Assembly (NCBI RefSeq): GCF_900099825.1
Contig: NZ_LT629693.1
Coordinates: forward strand, 2,790,001-2,854,000
DNA from: Bradyrhizobium ottawaense
GTDB lineage: Bacteria; Pseudomonadota; Alphaproteobacteria; Rhizobiales; Xanthobacteraceae
Direction of reading: 5' to 3'
Length of the DNA stretch: 64,000 nucleotides
Position 1 is the stretch's first letter. Each line of letters opens with the position of its first letter. Below the pieces are notes generated by a model, which worked only from the letters and a program-made list of their open reading frames with translations, did not search any database and was not told the origin of the DNA. Positions 49,197 through 56,858 of this stretch are shown here, piece by piece. Made by a program: the position numbers and the translations under genes.

Positions 49197-49595
49197 ATGA
49201 CGGTCGCCGAATTCTGCGTTTTCGGGGTGGTGGCGCTCTATCTTTTGACCATCGTGCCGGTCAAATGGATCGGCTATCGAAAATATGACAACGCCAAGCC
49301 GCGCGACCCCGCGTTCTACGAAGACGCCATCCGGGCCCGCGCGCTGGGCGCCCACCTCAACGGGATCGAGGCGTTTCCGTTCTTTGCGGCCGCCGTGCTG
49401 CTCGCGGAGTTTCGCCTCGGGCCACAGCACCTGATCGATGAACTGGCGGTGCTGTTTCTGATCGTGCGGATCGCCTATGTTTTCACCTATCTCGGCAACC
49501 GCCCGCGGCTGCGATCGATCCTGTGGAACATCGGATTCACGATCAATGTCGCGATTTTCTTCCTGCCGGCGATCAGGGGGTATTTGCCGGGGTGA
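49197..49595 (+). CDS. MAPEG-family membrane protein
   Basis: A 132-residue integral membrane protein with four predicted helices. The family motif is seen as RARALGAHLNGIEAFPFFAAAVLLAE, followed by VRIAYVFTYLGNRPRLRSILWNIGFTINVAIFF. Eukaryotic members are glutathione transferases or eicosanoid enzymes; bacterial functions are mostly unknown. GGGAGG is located four bases before the ATG. It is divergent from hemH. Confidence 0.88.
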   Translation: MTVAEFCVFGVVALYLLTIVPVKWIGYRKYDNAKPRDPAFYEDAIRARALGAHLNGIEAFPFFAAAVLLAEFRLGPQHLIDELAVLFLIVRIAYVFTYLGNRPRLRSILWNIGFTINVAIFFLPAIRGYLPG

Positions 49596-49597
49596 TT

Positions 49598-49689
49598 CCT
49601 CATGGTGAGGAGGCGCGCAGCGCCGTCTCGAACCATGTCGCCCGTAGCCCATCCTTCGAGACGCCGCTTCGCGGCTCCTCAGAATGAGG
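49598..49689. repeat. Palindromic intergenic repeat, CATCCTTCGAGACG family
   Basis: CCTCATGGTGAGGAGGCGCG, then CCATCCTTCGAGACGCCGCT and CTCCTCAGAATGAGG. It begins three bases after the MAPEG stop codon. Confidence 0.75.
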
Positions 49690-49709
49690 GTTGGAGTCGC
49701 GTCACGCGC

Positions 49710-49817
49710 CGCTGTCATCCTCCGCGCATGCGGGGGATCCAGTACGCTGCAGCTTATCGGTTCAATCACTGGCGCCTCTGGAATACTGGGTCGCCCGGTC
49801 AAGCCGGGCGATGACAA
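49710..49817. repeat. Palindromic intergenic repeat, TGTCATCC...GATGACA type
   Basis: The ends TGTCATCCTCCGCGCATGCG and CGCCCGGTCAAGCCGGGCGA (then TGACA) each form a small hairpin; the inner words GGATCCAGTA and TACTGGGTC pair across the loop. It is the only copy in the window. Confidence 0.65.
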
Positions 49818-49851
49818 CTGCATATGCGGAAACATTCTCGCGACACACTGT

Positions 49852-50327
49852 GCCCGAAGTTTTGCTCGTATCCTCACCCTCTCAAGATCAGAGGGCGCAG
49901 GGAAGACCGGGTGCGCGCCGCACCCGCGGTCTCATGTGCGTGTTGCACAAGAATAGGCTGCACATGAGCATACAGGTTTGGCGGAAGCCTCCGGCCTTCC
50001 CTGCGCAATGGCTTTACGGCTTATACGAGATCGTCCTGGTGACCCTGCTTTTTGTGACACCATCGCTCTTGGGCAGCGTTGGCCGCCTTCGAACTTGACG
50101 CCTGCATCGGGGCGTCGGACCCAAACGATTTCACCGTACGCAACGGATGCGCTCGTCTCTCGCACCATCGCGTCCACCGCTCCCTGCCCCTCGTTTGCGA
50201 CGATGGCCTACGCCCCTCTGGTGGGACAGGATGGCCGGAGTTGTGGAGTTGATTTGCCCGACGCTGCAACGGAAATATTTTTGCGCGAAGGGCTGGACAG
50301 ACTTTTTATGATTTGCCCGTCGGGTCG
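49852..50327 (+). repeat. Long dispersed non-coding repeat, copy B
   Basis: Same orientation and order of blocks as copy A (438-912), including GCCCGAAGTTTTGC at the start, 54 identical bases at 49991-50044, and TGCAACGGAAATATTTTT near the end. Both copies sit among palindromic repeats next to a minus-strand gene's 3' end. Differences are scattered substitutions and short indels, as expected of a non-coding element. Confidence 0.75.
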
Positions 50328-50375
50328 TTTTGTCGCACCCGCTCGCTCAACATCATCCTTGCGCGCAGCAGCGAC

Positions 50376-51041
50376 TCACGGCCTCGCGCGCCAGCCCATT
50401 TCCCAGAAATCGGCCTCAAGCCGGGTGGCTTCCCGAAAGATCGCGATCAATTCGGCCTCGCGGGCCGGCGTGGCGTAGCGACTGGCGAGTCGCTCGAGTT
50501 GCGCGCGCGCATTGGCCGCGACCTCCTGATAAAGCGCGCCGGCATATTCCGAGATCCAGACGCTGTACGGATTCGTTGCCGCGCGTGCGCCGGGCCGCGA
50601 GGCGAGCCGCGTTGCAATCTCTGCATAGCCGATCACGCAAGGCGCCAGCGCCACCTTGAGCGCCAGCAGATCGCCGCGCATTCCCGCATCCAGCACATAG
50701 CGCGTGTAGGCCAGCATCTCGACCGCGGGAGGCGCGCGTTCGAGATCGCCCGGCGACAGCCCCCAGCCGGCGCAGAGTTTGATGTGAAGGTCCATCTCGA
50801 CGTCGAGGATGGCCGAAAGACCCGCCGCCGACTCGCGCATATCGGCGAGACTGGGCGACTTGTAGATCGCGAGCGCGTAGGCCCGGGCAAACTCGATCAG
50901 GAACAGATAATCCTGAACGAGGTAGTGACGAAACGCCGCCTCAGGGAGCGAACCATCAGCCATCGCGTCGGTGAAGGGATGCCCGGTGTAGGCCCGCCAT
51001 TCGGCACTTGCTGCTGTCTTGAGACGCTCGAAGAAACTCAC
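50376..51041 (-). CDS. TenA-family thiaminase II / aminopyrimidine aminohydrolase
   Basis: A 221-residue all-helical enzyme. The nucleophile is the Cys in ALAPCVIGYAEI, and the late EADFWEMGW holds the Glu that activates it. TenA salvages base-degraded thiamine by hydrolysing the amino-pyrimidine amine, or cleaves thiamine. The ATG overlaps the thioesterase stop by four bases, so the two are translationally coupled. No thi genes or TPP riboswitch are nearby, which weakens the thiamine link; a NitT/TauT transporter of the THI5-like group lies 9 kb away. Confidence 0.88.
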   Translation of the reverse strand: MSFFERLKTAASAEWRAYTGHPFTDAMADGSLPEAAFRHYLVQDYLFLIEFARAYALAIYKSPSLADMRESAAGLSAILDVEMDLHIKLCAGWGLSPGDLERAPPAVEMLAYTRYVLDAGMRGDLLALKVALAPCVIGYAEIATRLASRPGARAATNPYSVWISEYAGALYQEVAANARAQLERLASRYATPAREAELIAIFREATRLEADFWEMGWRARP

Positions 51042-51469
51042 GGTTGTTGCTCCCGCGTCGCAATGAGGTCCCGGATCGGCTTCGAGATCGGCACCGGACG
51101 ATGGCTCTGCTGATCAGTGTAGACCCAGACGATCTCGCCGGTCACCAGCGCTTCATCGCCGCCTTTCAGAAAGATCGCGAGTTCGAAGGTCAGGCTTGAA
51201 TTGCCGATCCGCGCCACCCTGGCGCCGACGTCCAGCTCCTGGTCGAACAGCACCGGCGCCTTGTACTCGATCACGGATTTGACGACGTGGAAATCGATGC
51301 CGGTCGCCTTGGCATCGGCAAACTGGTCGTAGCCCAGCGCGCGAAAATACTCGGTGATGGTCGTGTCGAAGTAGGTCAGGTAATGCGCGTTGAAGACGAC
51401 GCCCTGGCCATCGATCTCGGAATAGCGGACGCGAAAGGGATGGAAGAACCAGAATTGCTCGCGTGACAT
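51038..51469 (-). CDS. Hotdog-fold acyl-CoA thioesterase (YbgC/4-hydroxybenzoyl-CoA type)
   Basis: A 143-residue hotdog protein. The active-site segment is RVRYSEIDGQGVVFNAHYLTYFD, in which the Asp of EIDGQGVVF is the catalytic acid of the YbgC group. It hydrolyses acyl-CoA esters. The ATG at 51469 has GGAG five bases upstream; the frame runs on for another 200 codons upstream without being coding. It is followed by tenA with a 4-base overlap. Why the two are paired is not clear. Confidence 0.88.
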   Translation of the reverse strand: MSREQFWFFHPFRVRYSEIDGQGVVFNAHYLTYFDTTITEYFRALGYDQFADAKATGIDFHVVKSVIEYKAPVLFDQELDVGARVARIGNSSLTFELAIFLKGGDEALVTGEIVWVYTDQQSHRPVPISKPIRDLIATREQQP

Positions 51470-51544
51470 GGGGGCTCCGGTTGCGGGTTTGCGCTTGCAT
51501 ATCCGATCAGGCCGGCACCTCAAAGCCCGCAGCAACGATCGACT

Positions 51545-51635
51545 CCTCATGGTGAGGAGGCGCGCAGCGCCGTCTCGAACCATGTGGCCCGTGGCCATCC
51601 TTCGAGACGCCGCTTCGCGGCTCCTCAGGATGAGG
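51545..51635. repeat. Palindromic intergenic repeat, CATCCTTCGAGACG family
   Basis: CCTCATGGTGAGGAGGCGCG, then CCATCCTTCGAGACGCCGCT and CTCCTCAGGATGAGG. Very similar to the copy at 49598-49689. Confidence 0.8.
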
Positions 51636-51646
51636 ACCGTAGCCTC

Positions 51647-51714
51647 GTAGCCCGCATGAGCGAAGCGATATGCGGGGACAGGGCCCCGGATGTCGCTTCG
51701 CTCATCCGGGCTAC
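51647..51714. repeat. Palindromic intergenic repeat, GTAGCCCG family
   Basis: GTAGCCCGCATGAGCGAAGC pairs with GCTTCGCTCATCCGGGCTAC. It lies head to tail after the previous repeat and ends nine bases from the NicO stop codon. Confidence 0.8.
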
Positions 51715-51723
51715 ATTGCAGCC

Positions 51724-52857
51724 TTATAAACACGTCACCCGCTCGGCCGCGAGATAGCCGAACAGCAGGCCGATCCCGAACAGCAGCACCAGACCCGCCG
51801 CGGCGAATTCGATGCCGCGCATGACAAGCGTGCCGCGGCCGTCGCTGCCGCCGCTGAGGCGCTGGGCGAGGCCTCGCGCGGAGACCGCGAGCACGGCGAT
51901 GGTCGCGACCGTGATCGCGGTGCCCAGCCCCATCACGAAGGTTGCGGCGATGCCGGCCCAGAACAGGCCCTGCGCCAGCGCGAATACCAGCACCAGGATC
52001 GCACCCGAACAGGGCCGCAGGCCGACCGCGAAGATCGCACCGAGGCCGCGCTGCCAGCCGCCGGGGCCGGCGAGCTGATCCGGCGTCGGGCCGTGCGAGT
52101 GGCCGCAATGCTCGTCATGGACGTGACCGTGATCATGATGATGGCCCTGGTCATGATCATGATCGGCATGCGCGTGACGATGGTGATGGCCGTGATCGTG
52201 AACATGGTCATGGTGATCGTGATCGCTGTGCGCATGGTTGTGGTCGTGATGATGCACGGCTGCCATCGCCATCGCCGGCACCAGTACCGGCTTCACCTGC
52301 AATGCGCGTATAAAACCACCGCCCTTGGTCCAGACCAGGCGGATGCCGAACGCCGCGATCAGAATGTAGCTGGCGATCTCGATCGCCCGCTCCGCCCCAC
52401 ACATCGTTTTCGCGGTCGCATTCAATAGCCACGCACAAATGCCGACCACCACCACCGCGACCAGCGCCTGCAGCAGCGCCGAGGCGAACGCGAGAGCGAT
52501 GCCGCGCCGCGCGGTCTCGCGGTTGGCGACGAGGTAGGACGAAATGACAGCCTTGCCGTGGCCGGGGCCGGCGGCGTGGAAAATCCCATAAGCAAACGAG
52601 ATCGCGAGCAGGGTCCAGACCGCGGAGCCGTCCGACTTGGCGGCACGGATCGTCACCGACATCTCGCGATAGAATTCCGACTGCTTGGCCAAGAGCCATC
52701 CGACGATGCCACCGACCTGCGGCTCGGCGGCCGGCCGTGGACCGCCAAAGGGGTTCTGCGCCGCGAGCACGTGCAGCGCGCCGTCGACAAGCAGGATGGC
52801 CGCGAGGGCCGCGACACCGATCGCGAGGCAGCGGGTGAAGGGGGTGCGTGACGTCAT
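51724..52857 (-). CDS. NicO/RcnA-family nickel/cobalt transporter with His-rich loop
   Basis: A 377-residue membrane protein with about seven spans. Conserved NicO motifs are HAAGPGHGKAV (94-103, metal-site histidines) and VGLRPCSGAILVL. Between spans, residues 202-255 hold 28 histidines with many Asp and Gly, a metal-binding loop. Family members export Ni2+ or Co2+, or import them for enzymes. The ATG overlaps the DUF1007 stop by four bases (ATGA). The nearby DUF1007 protein is the usual periplasmic partner. No metal-responsive regulator is visible nearby. Confidence 0.9.
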   Translation of the reverse strand: MTSRTPFTRCLAIGVAALAAILLVDGALHVLAAQNPFGGPRPAAEPQVGGIVGWLLAKQSEFYREMSVTIRAAKSDGSAVWTLLAISFAYGIFHAAGPGHGKAVISSYLVANRETARRGIALAFASALLQALVAVVVVGICAWLLNATAKTMCGAERAIEIASYILIAAFGIRLVWTKGGGFIRALQVKPVLVPAMAMAAVHHHDHNHAHSDHDHHDHVHDHGHHHRHAHADHDHDQGHHHDHGHVHDEHCGHSHGPTPDQLAGPGGWQRGLGAIFAVGLRPCSGAILVLVFALAQGLFWAGIAATFVMGLGTAITVATIAVLAVSARGLAQRLSGGSDGRGTLVMRGIEFAAAGLVLLFGIGLLFGYLAAERVTCL

Positions 52858-53492
52858 GGGCAATCCACCGTGATCTTGTTGGCGAACATCATGCCGAAAT
52901 TTCCGCCTTCGCCGGAGAGAAAATTCTGCTCGCCGAGCTTTTGCGCGGCCGCAGAGCCGTCATTGGGCCGCTGGAATTGCATCCTGCAATCGGCGGGCGC
53001 GCCGACCAGCGTCACCGGGTCCTTCTCGGCATATTGGAAGTCGATGAAGAAGGCGCGGTCGAACACCTCCAGCACCAGTTGCTTCGCCTTGAACGGCGTC
53101 TTTGCCGGCAGCGTGAAATGCAGGGTCAGGAGACTGTCCTTGAATTCGAGGAAGTAATCGACCGGCTCGAGGAATCGCTGCTTGGCCCCGTCGGCACGCG
53201 CGAAGGTGAAGAAGCCGTATTCCTTCAGCGACTCCACATTGGTCTGCGCCAGCGGCGCCAGCTCCTCGCGGCTGTAGGCGCCTTTGGTTTTGGGCTCGAG
53301 GCCCTGCAGCGCATAGGTCGAGAACATGTCGTCAAAGGTCCAGGCATGGCGGACGCCCGAGACCGAACCGTCGGGCGCGTACATCACCTCGCTTTTGGCG
53401 GTGATCCAGACATGGGGGTGGGCCTGCGCGGAGGATGGGAAGGCTAGCGCCGCGAAGATCAAAGCCAACAGTCCGAACAAAACGCGCAGCAT
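52854..53492 (-). CDS. DUF1007 periplasmic protein
   Basis: A 212-residue exported protein. The signal peptide MLRVLFGLLALIFAALAFPS ends at AQA, leaving a mature start HPHVWITAKSEVMY, the conserved N-terminus of DUF1007. The free N-terminal His-Pro-His suggests metal binding at the new amino end. It is coupled to nicO by a four-base overlap and likely hands Ni/Co to or from that transporter. The start codon is immediately adjacent to a palindromic repeat, whose GGGGACGAC serves as the only ribosome site. Confidence 0.88.
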   Translation of the reverse strand: MLRVLFGLLALIFAALAFPSSAQAHPHVWITAKSEVMYAPDGSVSGVRHAWTFDDMFSTYALQGLEPKTKGAYSREELAPLAQTNVESLKEYGFFTFARADGAKQRFLEPVDYFLEFKDSLLTLHFTLPAKTPFKAKQLVLEVFDRAFFIDFQYAEKDPVTLVGAPADCRMQFQRPNDGSAAAQKLGEQNFLSGEGGNFGMMFANKITVDCP

Positions 53493-53611
53493 GTCGTCCC
53501 CGCGAAGGCGGGGACCCATACGCCGTGCCGTCGCTTTTGGGCAATGTGGCAGACGCGTTCCTTCACCATGAACATCGGTGGCTATGGGTCCCGGCCTTCG
53601 CCGGGACGACA
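53493..53611. repeat. Palindromic intergenic repeat, GTCGTCCCCGCG family
   Basis: GTCGTCCCCGCGAAGGCGGG with GACCCATA pairs with TATGGGTCC and GGCCTTCGCCGGGACGAC. The element touches the DUF1007 start codon and spans most of the gap to the M3 peptidase gene. Confidence 0.8.
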
Positions 53612-53632
53612 CGTTGAGAGAGCTCGGCTCGC

Positions 53633-55717
53633 TCACGCGGCCTCTGGCGTTTCGAGCAGCCCGCGGCGGCGCAGCAGCGCATCGGGCTCGGGCTCGCGGC
53701 CGCGGAAGGCGACATAGGCATCTTCAGGGTCGACCGAACCGCCCGACGAATAGATGTCGTCGAGCAGCCGCTTGGCGGTGGCGGGATCGAAGATGTTGCC
53801 GGCCTCCTCGAAGGCGCCGAACGCGTCGGCGTCCATCACCTCGGACCACATGTAGCTGTAATAGCCCGACGCATAGTGATCGCCGGAGAAGATGTGGCCG
53901 AACTGGGTGGGCCGGTGCCGCAGCGCGATTTCAGCGGGCATGCCGATCTTTTCCAGCTCGGCCTTCTCGAACGCCCGCACGTCGCGGCTGGCGGCGGCCG
54001 GCTGGGTGTGGAATTCCAGGTCGATCAGCGCCGAGGAGACGAACTCCACGGTGGCAAAGCCCTGGTTGAATTTTCGCGCGGCGAGGAAGCGCTTGAGCAG
54101 GTCGTCCGGCAGCGGCTCGCCGGTCTGGTAGTGTTTTGCGAACTGCCTGAGCACCTGAGGCTGTTCCTGCCAGTGCTCGTAGAGCTGCGAGGGCAGTTCG
54201 ACGAAGTCGGTGAATACTGATGTCCCCGACAGCGAGGGATAGGTGACGTCAGACATCATGCCGTGCAGGCCGTGGCCGAACTCGTGGAACAGCGTCCGCG
54301 CGTCGTCGGGCGACAATAGCGACGGCTCGCTGCCGGCGCCCTTGGAGAAGTTGCAGACATTGATCACCAGCGGCGCAATCTCGCCGTCGAGCTTCTGCTG
54401 GTCGCGCAGCGAGGTCATCCAGGCGCCGGAACGTTTTGAGGGCCGTGCGAAGTAGTCGCCATAGAACAGCGCCTTGTGCTTGCCGCCGGCATCCTTGACC
54501 TCCCAGACCCGGACATCGGGATGCCAGACCGGGATATCCTTGCGCTCGGAGAACGTGACGCCGAACAGGCGGGTAGCGCAGTCGAAGGCGGCGTCGATCA
54601 TGTGGTCGAGCACCAGATAGGGTTTGATGGCGGCGTCGTCGAAATTGGCGCGGCGCTGCCTGAGCTTCTCCGCGTAGTAGCGCCAGTCCCACGGGGCCAG
54701 CGCAAAATTGCCGCCCTCCTCCGCGACCAGCGCCTGCAGGGCGTCGCGGTCCGCCATCGCCCGGGCCCGCGCCGGCTTCCAGACCCGCTCCAGGAGGCTG
54801 CGCACGGCGTCCGGCGTCTTGGCCATGGAATCCTCCAGCCGATAGGCGGCATAGGTCGGATAACCCATGATCTTCGCGGCCTCTTCACGCAGGCTGAGAA
54901 TTTCGACGATGGTCGCGTTGTTGTCGTTGGCGTTGCCGTTGTCGCCGCGCGCGGTAAAGGCGCGGAACGCCTTCTCGCGCAGGTCGCGGCGGGACGAGCC
55001 TTTCAGGAACGGCTCGACCGAGGAGCGCGACAACGTCACGATCGCCTTGCCGGCGAGCCCGCGCTCTTCCGCCGCAGCCTTCGCCGATGCGACGAACGCC
55101 TCCGACAGGCCGCCGAAATCGTCCTCGCCGAGTTCCATGAACCAGTCCTGTTCGTCGCCGAGCAGATGGTGGCTGAAGGAGGTCCCGAGCTCCGCCAGCC
55201 GCTCGTTGATCGCGGCGCGGCGCGCCTTGGCGGCCTCGTCGAGGCCGGCGCCGGCACGGTGGAAGTTGTTGTAGGTGCGCTCCAGCAGCCGCATCTGCTC
55301 GCCCGATAGCCCCAGCGTGGCGCGGTTGTTGTGGATCAGCGCGATCCGGCCGAACAGCACCGCGTTCATCATGATCGGGTTCCAGTGCCGCGCCATCCGT
55401 GGCGAGACCTCCTTGTCGATGGCGAGGATTTCCGGGTTGGAGTTGGCCGAGACCAGGTCGTAGAACACCGCCGAGACCTTCGCGAGCAGCTTTCCGGAGC
55501 GCTCCAGCGCCGTGATGGTGTTGGCGAAGTCGGGCGCCGACGGGTCGTGGGTGATCGCCGCGACTTCGGCCGAATGGTCGGCAAAGGCCCGCTCGAAGGC
55601 CGGCAGGAAGTGTCCCGGGAGAATCTCGGCAAAGGGCGGCGTCTCGAACGGCGTCTGCCACGCTTGCAGCAGCGGATTGGCTTCCGGATTGTCCGTAGTT
55701 TGCAGGGGTTCTGACAT
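53633..55717 (-). CDS. M3-family zinc oligopeptidase (Dcp/OpdA-like)
   Basis: A 694-residue cytosolic peptidase with the zinc motif HEFGHGLHGMMSDV and a downstream Glu ligand in FTDFVELPSQLYEHW. The C-terminal DHYASGYYSYMWSEVMDADAFGAFEEAG is the substrate-binding block of the M3A group. It digests short peptides in the cytosol. The ATG at 55717 is followed by the standard family start; two earlier ATG codons lack support. The next genes in the same direction, DUF1007 and NicO, are separated by the repeat. Confidence 0.93.
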   Translation of the reverse strand: MSEPLQTTDNPEANPLLQAWQTPFETPPFAEILPGHFLPAFERAFADHSAEVAAITHDPSAPDFANTITALERSGKLLAKVSAVFYDLVSANSNPEILAIDKEVSPRMARHWNPIMMNAVLFGRIALIHNNRATLGLSGEQMRLLERTYNNFHRAGAGLDEAAKARRAAINERLAELGTSFSHHLLGDEQDWFMELGEDDFGGLSEAFVASAKAAAEERGLAGKAIVTLSRSSVEPFLKGSSRRDLREKAFRAFTARGDNGNANDNNATIVEILSLREEAAKIMGYPTYAAYRLEDSMAKTPDAVRSLLERVWKPARARAMADRDALQALVAEEGGNFALAPWDWRYYAEKLRQRRANFDDAAIKPYLVLDHMIDAAFDCATRLFGVTFSERKDIPVWHPDVRVWEVKDAGGKHKALFYGDYFARPSKRSGAWMTSLRDQQKLDGEIAPLVINVCNFSKGAGSEPSLLSPDDARTLFHEFGHGLHGMMSDVTYPSLSGTSVFTDFVELPSQLYEHWQEQPQVLRQFAKHYQTGEPLPDDLLKRFLAARKFNQGFATVEFVSSALIDLEFHTQPAAASRDVRAFEKAELEKIGMPAEIALRHRPTQFGHIFSGDHYASGYYSYMWSEVMDADAFGAFEEAGNIFDPATAKRLLDDIYSSGGSVDPEDAYVAFRGREPEPDALLRRRGLLETPEAA

Positions 55718-55762
55718 CTCAATTCCCATTCTGGCCCTCAAGCCCGTTCGGGCTTCCGCCTT

Positions 55763-55794
55763 TGTTTTGACGCGTTTGCCTTCGCGAAAACGCC
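55763..55794. repeat. Truncated copy of the GCGTTTTC palindromic repeat
   Basis: TTGTTTTGACGCGTTTGCC runs straight into TTCGCGAAAACGCC, so the middle part of the family is missing. It lies just upstream of the M3 peptidase gene. Confidence 0.5.
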
Positions 55795-55902
55795 CTGAAA
55801 TCTGCGGCAATCTATATCACGCGATGCGGCATTTTTGGGCCTTTTACGCTTGATAGCGAGGGCCTTTTCGGAGAGATTGCGGCCTCAAACAGGACCCGAT
55901 CC

Positions 55903-56163
55903 ATGAGCCAACTGCCCGCCTCCAAGCCCACCCGCGAGATCGTCTGGCCGAGCGTCGTCACGGTGATTTCGGCGGCGATCCTGATCGGCGCGGAGGTGTT
56001 CGGCGCGGCGTTTGCCGGTGGCTGGGCGCTCGCGATTCTGTTCGGGCTCGACGACACCGGCGCGCACATCCTGCAGGCCGTGCTGTTTGCGCTCGGCGTG
56101 CTGATCATGGTGGCCTTCATCCGCGCAGCCCAGCGCATCGAGCCGTTTTTCAAGCGGGCCTGA
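55903..56163 (+). CDS. Small two-helix membrane protein
   Basis: An 86-residue protein with two membrane helices, roughly residues 17-48 (VVTVISAAILIGAEVFGAAF, then GGWALAIL) and 56-75 (AHILQAVLFALGVLIMVAFI), and charged ends. I do not recognise a family. Codon pattern and length of the open frame are consistent with a real gene. The neighbours (divergent M3 peptidase, downstream long leader of ornithine decarboxylase) give no clear clue. Confidence 0.65.
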   Translation: MSQLPASKPTREIVWPSVVTVISAAILIGAEVFGAAFAGGWALAILFGLDDTGAHILQAVLFALGVLIMVAFIRAAQRIEPFFKRA

Positions 56164-56376
56164 AGCGCTTCACGCGCGCATGATTTCTCGAATCCGAGAA
56201 ACCGCTGCGGCACAGGCACAAACGCAAACGCGCTGGCCGGCAAAATCTTAATATCCATTCATGTTTGACGTCGCGCGCACAGGAGCGCGCGCGGCGCTGT
56301 AAGCAGGTGTTAGGTAAATTTGGTATCAACCTAAAAAAAATGTTGCGAAGCGGATTCAAATACCTTATTTGCACTT
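56164..56376. other. Spacer after the small membrane protein, nothing recognised
   Basis: This stretch is locally AT-rich near 56245-56275 and 56310-56345 and contains GCGCGC runs near 56273-56295. It probably holds the ornithine decarboxylase promoter, but I cannot place it. Confidence 0.35.
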
Positions 56377-56858
56377 TTGCCCAATTTCGCACGTGCCTGT
56401 GGTCGTGTGTCAGTCGGTAGGTATCCGGACAAGAGGCCGGACAGCCGCCAAGGGATGAAGAACCGAGGGTCATTCAAGCTTGAGCTAGTCAAGTTCGAGT
56501 GGCCAGCATCTCTCTCAAGAGATGCCGTTGAAGGTCTCTGCATCCTTTGCAACCGTGACTGGCAGCCGGAGGCGAACCGGCGCACCCCGCTCTCAACGGG
56601 GGACGCGACTTAAAGCAACGACGGATCGGGCTTTTTTGGTCTCTACCGGCATTCCAACGCCGGCGCGGGCTACTGAAAAGGCTTGTCCTTCATTGCCAGG
56701 TGTGCGGGCGGGAAATTTCCCAACCAATCCACGGCAGCACAGTCTGGTCTGAGTATTTTGGCTTCGTTGCGCCTCCATCGCGCAATTGGGCCGGGCACTC
56801 ATATCCGACATCAATTTTTTGAACGGAACCCCGTCGCTGGGCCGTTTGGGAGAGTGCT
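56377..56858 (+). promoter_or_regulatory. Long structured leader of the ornithine decarboxylase gene
   Basis: This roughly 480-base leader contains a perfect 8-bp hairpin (GCATCTCT 56506-56513 with AGAGATGC 56518-56525), a GCCGG/CCGGC hairpin and a CCCCG/CGGGG hairpin (about 56565-56603), then a T-run at 56632-56637. An open frame of 52 codons (ATG 56455 to stop 56613) covers the hairpins. A structured speF leader upstream of ornithine decarboxylase genes has been described in Alphaproteobacteria (Rfam speF); position fits, but I cannot check the consensus. It could respond to polyamines. Confidence 0.5.

Larger units (their letters stand above)
49596..50375. other. Gene-free 0.78-kb spacer built of repeats
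   Basis: Between the convergent MAPEG and tenA genes lie, in order, a CATCCTTCGAG-family palindrome, a GTCATCC/CCGGGCGATGAC palindrome and copy B of the roughly 475-bp long repeat. The short frames within are not believable genes. Confidence 0.7.

Noticed and set aside
51480..52108. Long N-terminal extension of the thioesterase gene
   Set aside because: The open frame continues upstream through two palindromic repeats and antisense of nicO; the hotdog domain begins at the ATG at 51469, which has its own ribosome site.
56310..56345. TTAGGT/ACCTAA hairpin next to an A-run as a terminator
   Set aside because: The run is on the wrong side: it would be a T-run preceding, not following, the stem on the minus strand, and A residues on the plus strand.
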